The translations under genes were made by a program, and so were the position numbers. Shown piece after piece: positions 24,591 to 29,313 of a DNA stretch of 29,313 nt. The stretch comes from an uncultured Lachnospiraceae bacterium. Its GTDB lineage: Bacteria > Bacillota > Clostridia > Lachnospirales > Lachnospiraceae. Under the pieces are notes generated by a model, which was not told where the DNA came from, searched no databases, and worked only from the letters and a program-made list of their open reading frames with translations. The stretch is taken from the NCBI GenBank assembly GCA_910578825.1, contig CAJTSB010000021.1, forward strand, positions 1 through 29,313. The letters are read 5' to 3'. Position 1 is the stretch's first letter; each line of letters opens with the position of its first letter.

Positions 24591-25745
24591 TTACTTATGC
24601 TTTATGTGCAGAATTCCTATGAAGAAACTTCCGAATATAATTTCGATTCCGACTACCATCAAAAGCATTGCAGGAATCGTAATCCGCATCATCTTCTCCG
24701 GTGAAAGGCCGCCAAATCCGGTACTCCCCCAGATACAGAAAGCAGCAATGGTAATAGCTACTCCCAGCAGAAACAACACAATGCCAATCACGACGCCTTT
24801 CTCGGTGCTTGTATCCTCAAGCCAACGGTCGAACCTGCTTTCGGTAGGGATAAATCCCGTCACGCTTGCATAGGAACGCACAAACAGAGAGAACATGACG
24901 AGGTTCGCACCTACCATCATACCCGCTGCGGCATACATCAGCGTATGCACGCCGAGTCCTACGGAGCCAATCTGAATATTGCCAAGACTTAAGGTCACGG
25001 TCAGAATCAATCCAAGCACAAACAAAATCAATCCCGGATACATAAACAGCCAGTTCGGACTGTGCATCAGCAGGAATTTCAAATGTCTCCAACCATCCGA
25101 CCAGCTTCTGAGATGCGGCGCATGGGAACGTCCGTCTTTCTTCAGAGTTGTGGGTACCTCCGCTATCTTTAAGTGGTTCAGCGTCGCCTTTACCACCATC
25201 TCACTCGCATATTCCATGCCGGTTGTCACCAGACCCAGCCCCAGAATGGATTCCCGGTTGTAGCCTCTGAGCCCGCAATGGTAATCCCCGATCTTGCATG
25301 GAAAAAACAGCCGGGCAATAAACGAAAGCACCGGATTTCCCAGATACCTGTGAAGCGGCGGCATCGCGCCAGGCTCAATGCCTCCCTTAAAGCGATTGCC
25401 CATCACAAGATCATAGCCCTCTCTCAATTTCTCCACAAACGGCATCAGATGCAGGAAATCATAGCTGTCGTCCGCGTCTCCCATAATGACATACTTTCCA
25501 AGCGCACCGTTACAGCCGCCAATCAATGCAGCGCCGTAACCCTTTTCCTCTACTTCCACAACTCTTGCGCCATTGTCTACAGCAATCTGTCTGGAACCGT
25601 CCGTACTCCCGTTGTCTGCAACAACAATTTCCCCATTCACGCCACTTTCTGCAAGAAACGTCTTCGCCTTGCCGATGCAGGTTGCCAATGTCTCCGCCTC
25701 ATTCAGGCAGGGCATCAGTATTGTCAGTTCAAATTGTTCATTCAT
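24591..25745 (-). CDS. GtrB/DPM1-like membrane GT2 (polyprenyl-phosphate glycosyltransferase)
   Basis: This 384-residue enzyme has a GT2 domain (about 6-225) and a C-terminal membrane part. The domain shows LTILMPCLNEAETLATCI, VVADNGSTDGS, the metal motif GDADDSYDF (89-97), GNRFKGGIEPGAMPPLHRYLG read in two pieces at 116-136, and DYHCGLRGYNR (154-164). This pattern is that of dolichol- or undecaprenyl-phosphate glycosyltransferases. Four hydrophobic segments (about 233-252, 266-290, 318-340, 357-379) follow. It would make an undecaprenyl-phosphate hexose on the inner face. The next two genes are polytopic GT-C candidates, so it probably supplies them with donor. AAGGAG precedes the ATG, which lies 11 bases after the preceding GT2 gene. 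No GtrA-type flippase is seen; the Wzx-like protein might serve. Confidence 0.92.
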   Translation of the reverse strand: MNEQFELTILMPCLNEAETLATCIGKAKTFLAESGVNGEIVVADNGSTDGSRQIAVDNGARVVEVEEKGYGAALIGGCNGALGKYVIMGDADDSYDFLHLMPFVEKLREGYDLVMGNRFKGGIEPGAMPPLHRYLGNPVLSFIARLFFPCKIGDYHCGLRGYNRESILGLGLVTTGMEYASEMVVKATLNHLKIAEVPTTLKKDGRSHAPHLRSWSDGWRHLKFLLMHSPNWLFMYPGLILFVLGLILTVTLSLGNIQIGSVGLGVHTLMYAAAGMMVGANLVMFSLFVRSYASVTGFIPTESRFDRWLEDTSTEKGVVIGIVLFLLGVAITIAAFCIWGSTGFGGLSPEKMMRITIPAMLLMVVGIEIIFGSFFIGILHIKHK

Positions 25746-25756
25746 TTGTAATCTCC

Positions 25757-26566
25757 TTACCTGTGCTCCACTTCATTTAACTTTTCACCTTTGATATAAA
25801 AACGCATGAGAAATTTTGCAAGCCACTTCGGCCAAAATTTCAAGAACATTGCGTAATCTTCTTTTGCCCTGATGTTTCCCTCGCGAATGGTATTTGATGT
25901 TTCAGAACCCTCATGTACCCGATGGCACGTTCCTATATTCGTCGAATACACAAATTCCCCCTTTTCACGGGAAAGTTTTTCCCACTCCTCCCAATCCAGA
26001 TTACTGCGAAACTCGGAGATAAATACTGTCTCCGGAAGGTTCTCTTTGACATAAGCTACCGACCAGCATGCCACAGGATTTCCAAAAGCCAGCACACAGC
26101 GTTTAAAAAAACGAATGCCCTGAAATTTTTTGATCTTAAGCGGAAGTAGCATCAGTCGCTTGACACGCAACATCGTGCTCTTTTCCACCACCACGCCATT
26201 CCGCAGTTCATAATAATCTGCAAAATAGATGAACGGCCGCTTTGCCCGTTCCAGTTTTTCCAGCATGTCAGCCGCATACGTCGGCTGGTATCGGTCATCC
26301 TGGTGTGCAAGCGTCACTAACGCCGTCCCGGCAGCGTGATACGCAAAATTCCAGTCTCCAGCTATACCGCTGGCGCCATGATTGACATACAACGGAATCT
26401 GGTATTCATCCGCCAGATTCCGAATGTACTCGTTGTCTGTACTGGTTGTCATAATAATATTGGTCGGAACTGTCTGTTTTTTTAATGATTCAATACATTC
26501 TCTCAGATAAGGGCTTTCCTTGTAAGCACAGATTGCGAATGTATGATCCTGTGGTCTGTATTTCAT
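25757..26566 (-). CDS. GT2 family glycosyltransferase
   Basis: This 269-residue GT2 enzyme starts FAICAYKESPYLRECIESL. LAHQDDRY (about 91-98) takes the place of the usual DxD metal motif, and SNLDWEEWEKLSREKG lies in the acceptor region. The GASGIAGDWNFAYH segment is typical of small GT2 enzymes from surface-polysaccharide loci. There are no membrane helices. AGGAAAA stands near the start, and the gene lies eight bases after rmlB, so the enzyme may use dTDP-rhamnose. That link is only by position. Confidence 0.9.
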   Translation of the reverse strand: MKYRPQDHTFAICAYKESPYLRECIESLKKQTVPTNIIMTTSTDNEYIRNLADEYQIPLYVNHGASGIAGDWNFAYHAAGTALVTLAHQDDRYQPTYAADMLEKLERAKRPFIYFADYYELRNGVVVEKSTMLRVKRLMLLPLKIKKFQGIRFFKRCVLAFGNPVACWSVAYVKENLPETVFISEFRSNLDWEEWEKLSREKGEFVYSTNIGTCHRVHEGSETSNTIREGNIRAKEDYAMFLKFWPKWLAKFLMRFYIKGEKLNEVEHR

Positions 26567-26574
26567 AATTTTTC

Positions 26575-27657
26575 CTATTTATTCCTGTACATCTCTTCGT
26601 AATATTTCTGATAATCACCGCTGGTTACGTTTTTCATCCACTCCTCATGCTCAAAGAACCATGCAATAGTCTTCTTTATTCCCTCTTTGAACATAGTTTC
26701 CGGCTCCCAGCCGATTTCCGCCTTGATTTTGTCCGGGGCAATCGCATATCTTCTGTCATGTCCCTTGCGGTCTTCCACATACGTAATCAAATCCTCACTC
26801 ACAAGTTCCCTGCGCGGATCGCCTTCCGGCAGCATCTCCAGCAATGTATCCAGAATGATGTGGATAATCTCAATATTCTGTTTCTCATTGTGTCCGCCAA
26901 TATTGTAAGTCTCGCCCAGCTTTCCCTGCTCCTGAACCATGTCGATTCCCTTTGCGTGGTCATCCACATAAAGCCAGTCGCGGACATTCTTTCCATCGCC
27001 GTACACCGGGAGTTTCTTACCCTGCAGCGCATTATTGATAATGAGCGGTATCAATTTCTCCGGGAACTGATAGGGTCCGTAATTATTCGAGCAATTGGTG
27101 ATATTCGCCGGGAAATGATAGGTGTCGATATATGATTTTACCAGAAAATCAGAGCTTGCCTTGCTGGCGGAATAAGGACTATGCGGGTCATAAGGCGTCG
27201 TCTCATAAAAATATCCGCCTTCTTCCTCCAGAGAACCGTATACTTCGTCCGTGGATACGTGGAGGAATTTCTTTCCTTCCACAAACGTTCCGTCCTCTTT
27301 CTCCCAAGCCTCCTTGGCACAGTTGAGCATAACCGCCGTTCCCAGTACATTTGTCTGCACAAATACCTCCGGGCTCTTAATACTCCGATCTACATGGCTC
27401 TCAGCTGCAAAATGAACCACACGATCAATATCATTGTCCTTAAAAATTTTGCTGATAGCGTCCTTATCACAAATATCCGCTTTGACAAAGGTATAGTTGT
27501 CTCTGCCCTCCACACCTTTCAAATTTTCCAGGTTACCTGCATACGTCAGCTTGTCCACATTGATAATGCGGATTTCGTTGTCATATTTGCGAAACATATA
27601 GTGAATATAATTAGAACCGATAAACCCGGCTCCTCCTGTTACCAGATAAGTTCTCAT
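26575..27657 (-). CDS. rmlB: dTDP-glucose 4,6-dehydratase
   Basis: This 360-residue extended short-chain dehydrogenase makes dTDP-4-keto-6-deoxyglucose, the second step to dTDP-L-rhamnose, in the cytoplasm. The NAD-binding GGAGFIGSNYIHY opens the protein. HFAAESHVDRSI follows, then STDEVYGSL with the catalytic Asp-Glu, and the YSASKASSD segment with the Tyr-Lys pair. RDWLYVDDHAKGI and the AIAPDKIKAEIGW end region are standard. AAGGAGA precedes the ATG. It lies 22 bases after rmlD. Confidence 0.97.
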   Translation of the reverse strand: MRTYLVTGGAGFIGSNYIHYMFRKYDNEIRIINVDKLTYAGNLENLKGVEGRDNYTFVKADICDKDAISKIFKDNDIDRVVHFAAESHVDRSIKSPEVFVQTNVLGTAVMLNCAKEAWEKEDGTFVEGKKFLHVSTDEVYGSLEEEGGYFYETTPYDPHSPYSASKASSDFLVKSYIDTYHFPANITNCSNNYGPYQFPEKLIPLIINNALQGKKLPVYGDGKNVRDWLYVDDHAKGIDMVQEQGKLGETYNIGGHNEKQNIEIIHIILDTLLEMLPEGDPRRELVSEDLITYVEDRKGHDRRYAIAPDKIKAEIGWEPETMFKEGIKKTIAWFFEHEEWMKNVTSGDYQKYYEEMYRNK

Positions 27658-27679
27658 AGCCTTCTCCTTTTCCTGATTA

Positions 27680-28549
27680 TTACAAATTCTTTAGATATAC
27701 TTCCAGTGCATCCTCCCAGTCTGCCATACGAAAACTGCTCGTCAGCTTAATCATATAGTCTTCCAGGATAGAATACGCCGGACGCGGCGCCTGTCCCGGA
27801 TTACGGCGACAGTATTCTTCTGTGGAAACGCGCTCCACTTCGGTGCCCTTACCTGTCAGCTGAAAGGTTTTTTCCGCCAGATCTGCCCAACTGCAGCTAC
27901 CCTCGCAAACGGCATGAAATAAACCGTAATTCTCCGTCGGCTCAAGGAAATGAATCATCTTTGCCAATTCCACCGTACTTGTCGGACATCCGACCTGATC
28001 ATCCACTACGCTGATTTTGTCGTGGCTCTCGGAAAGCCGGAGCATCGTCTTAACGAAATTCTTGCCATCGCCGTACAGCCACGCGGTTCGCAGAATAAAA
28101 TATTTTTTGGCAAATGCTTTGACAAAATTCTCACCCTCCAGTTTCGTCTTGCCATAGGCACTGTTGGGTCCCGGTGTATCAAACTCCGTATAAGGCCTGT
28201 CCCCATTTCCATCAAACACATAATCGGTAGACACGTGTATCAGCTTTGCATCCGTCTCTGCAGCGGCAATACTGAGGTTTCTGGCCCCGATCGCATTGAT
28301 CTTATAAGCGCTGTCCCATTGCTGTTCACATAAATCCACCGCCGTATGCGCCGCACAGTTGATAATCACATCCGGTTTCTTCTCACGCACCAGGGCAAGC
28401 ACCTCATCAATATCCGTAATGTCAAGGGCAATCACGCCCTCGCCTGCCTGCACGTCTGTATTGATAAATTCCGTTTCACTCTGATCATATTCCTGATTGA
28501 TGGCACGTCCAAGCTGTCCGTTACAGCCTGTAACTAAAATTTTTTTCAT
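27680..28549 (-). CDS. rmlD: dTDP-4-dehydrorhamnose reductase
   Basis: This 289-residue NAD(P)H-dependent reductase catalyses the last step to dTDP-L-rhamnose. It begins MKKILVTGCNGQLGRAI. It has LDITDIDEVL, NCAAHTAVDLCE, STDYVFDG and the YGKTKLEGE catalytic Tyr-Lys motif, then RTAWLYGDGKNFV. The frame is open 15 codons further upstream, but ATG 28549 has GGAGGA at the right distance and gives the standard start. Its leader of about 108 bases contains two imperfect direct repeats. Confidence 0.96.
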   Translation of the reverse strand: MKKILVTGCNGQLGRAINQEYDQSETEFINTDVQAGEGVIALDITDIDEVLALVREKKPDVIINCAAHTAVDLCEQQWDSAYKINAIGARNLSIAAAETDAKLIHVSTDYVFDGNGDRPYTEFDTPGPNSAYGKTKLEGENFVKAFAKKYFILRTAWLYGDGKNFVKTMLRLSESHDKISVVDDQVGCPTSTVELAKMIHFLEPTENYGLFHAVCEGSCSWADLAEKTFQLTGKGTEVERVSTEEYCRRNPGQAPRPAYSILEDYMIKLTSSFRMADWEDALEVYLKNL

Positions 28550-28573
28550 GATAGTTCCTCCTGAATTAACTTT

Positions 28574-28649
28574 ATTGTCCCCGGTCGCAGGCATCAGGAC
28601 TCCTCCCTGTATACCTCATTGGTTCCGATACAAGGCGTCAGGGCTCCTC
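28574..28649. repeat. Imperfect direct repeat in the rmlD leader
   Basis: Two 32-base units (28574-28605 and 28618-28649) match at 23 of 32 positions with a 44-base period. On the minus strand each begins GAGGAG-CCTGA-like and ends in CAAT. They fill most of the gap between the preceding glycosyltransferase and rmlD. They could be a duplicated leader or remnant of an ancestral gene junction. I see no strong promoter or terminator in this gap. Confidence 0.5.
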
Positions 28650-28657
28650 ATGCCATA

Positions 28658-29313
28658 TCATAGCATCTTACCAAATAAAAACAATACCCGCATGACAACC
28701 CCGTCCAAACGGCTCTGACGGTATATTCGGCGGTTCCACAGGATTTTTAGTTTTCCCGGAAAATATTTTGCCGCAAGGACTTCCTGTACAAGCGCATCCT
28801 TCTCTCCATCACTACGGTAAAACTTTGCAAAATCAGTAAGCTGCGCTTCCAGCCTGCCACGGTTTTTCCTGAGGTAAGCTGCCTTCAGGCGAATCTGGCT
28901 CCAGAAACCGGCTCCGCCGCCGACAACATTCTCTTCATGCTGGCGGTATTTGATAAACGCCCGTTCGTCAAAAATCACCTTCCCTGCATAGGAAGCAACC
29001 AGATACGACCACCAGTCATGCAAAATTGCGTGTTCCGGCAGATTGGCTCTGATGATGTCCACCATTTCACGATTCATCACCGTGGTACATCCGGTACAGA
29101 TGCATTCGACCACGGCGTTGCAAAAGCCGGGAATACGCTTTTTGTTATCCTGTTTCGCCATTCGTTTCCCGGCGCTGTCCACCAGAATCTTATTACTGCA
29201 ATACAGCACAGGTCCCGTTTCCTGCTCCATTTTCTCTAACGCAGCCTCTATTTTTTCTTCCAGCCAGATATCGTCCTGGTCGCAGAATGCCACATAATCC
29301 GCATCGCTTTTTT
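28658..29313 (-). CDS. GT2 glycosyltransferase, N-terminus cut by window edge
   Basis: About 218 residues of a GT2 enzyme are visible. The frame stays open to the end of the window, reading KSDADYVAFCDQDDIWLEEK, so the nucleotide-binding N-terminus lies outside. FCDQDDIW is the metal-binding motif of rhamnosyltransferase-type GT2 proteins. ILHDWWSYLVAS and FIKYRQHEENVVG are the matching acceptor-side motifs. The C-terminus is basic with a hydrophobic end (VVMRVLFLFGKML). Placement directly before rmlD supports rhamnosyl transfer, but this is inference. Confidence 0.9.
   Translation of the reverse strand, partial: KSDADYVAFCDQDDIWLEEKIEAALEKMEQETGPVLYCSNKILVDSAGKRMAKQDNKKRIPGFCNAVVECICTGCTTVMNREMVDIIRANLPEHAILHDWWSYLVASYAGKVIFDERAFIKYRQHEENVVGGGAGFWSQIRLKAAYLRKNRGRLEAQLTDFAKFYRSDGEKDALVQEVLAAKYFPGKLKILWNRRIYRQSRLDGVVMRVLFLFGKML

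Overview
The window is a single-strand polysaccharide assembly locus. Every supportable gene is on the minus strand, so transcription runs from position 29313 towards 1. The organism looks like a low-to-mid GC Gram-positive of the Clostridia, most likely Lachnospiraceae. This rests on strong AGGAGG-type ribosome binding sites, short intergenic gaps, secreted proteins with InlB-type repeats and no outer-membrane export genes. The species call is inference; no rRNA or tRNA gene is present.

Layout in transcription order: a GT2 glycosyltransferase cut by the window edge (28658-29313); rmlD and rmlB; a GT2 glycosyltransferase; a GtrB/DPM-like membrane GT2; two tandem paralogous polytopic membrane proteins with a large extracytoplasmic domain; a Wzx-type flippase with a GTG start; a secreted five-InlB-repeat/DUF5722-like putative glycoside hydrolase; a GT-C-like membrane protein split by an in-frame TGA (14814-14816); rmlA and rmlC; a secreted transglutaminase-like protein; a first ABC exporter (Wzm2, Wzt2 with a C-terminal domain); a double-GT2 protein; a methyltransferase fused to a kinase-like domain; an initiating polyprenyl-phosphate sugar transferase; a GT2; and a second ABC exporter (Wzm1, Wzt1 without the C-terminal domain).

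How the genes may work together: RmlABCD make dTDP-L-rhamnose. The phosphoglycosyl transferase loads the first sugar on undecaprenyl phosphate, and GT2 enzymes extend a rhamnose-containing chain. The methyltransferase/kinase-like protein may cap the chain end in the manner of WbdD, and the Wzt2 C-terminal domain may recognise that cap. The GtrB-like enzyme and the GT-C-like membrane proteins may add side groups outside the membrane from a lipid-linked sugar. The two secreted proteins probably act on, or anchor within, the finished wall polymer. Rhamnose-rich polymers such as the glucorhamnan of Ruminococcus gnavus are a known Lachnospiraceae product, and this locus could make a relative.

Points that stand out: two ABC exporters plus a flippase in one locus; a probable nonsense-interrupted GT-C-like gene; a candidate new extracytoplasmic glycosylation module built on tandem paralogues; a WbdD-like capping candidate in a Gram-positive; and an internal sigma-A-like promoter with an overlapping dyad in front of the second half of the cluster.
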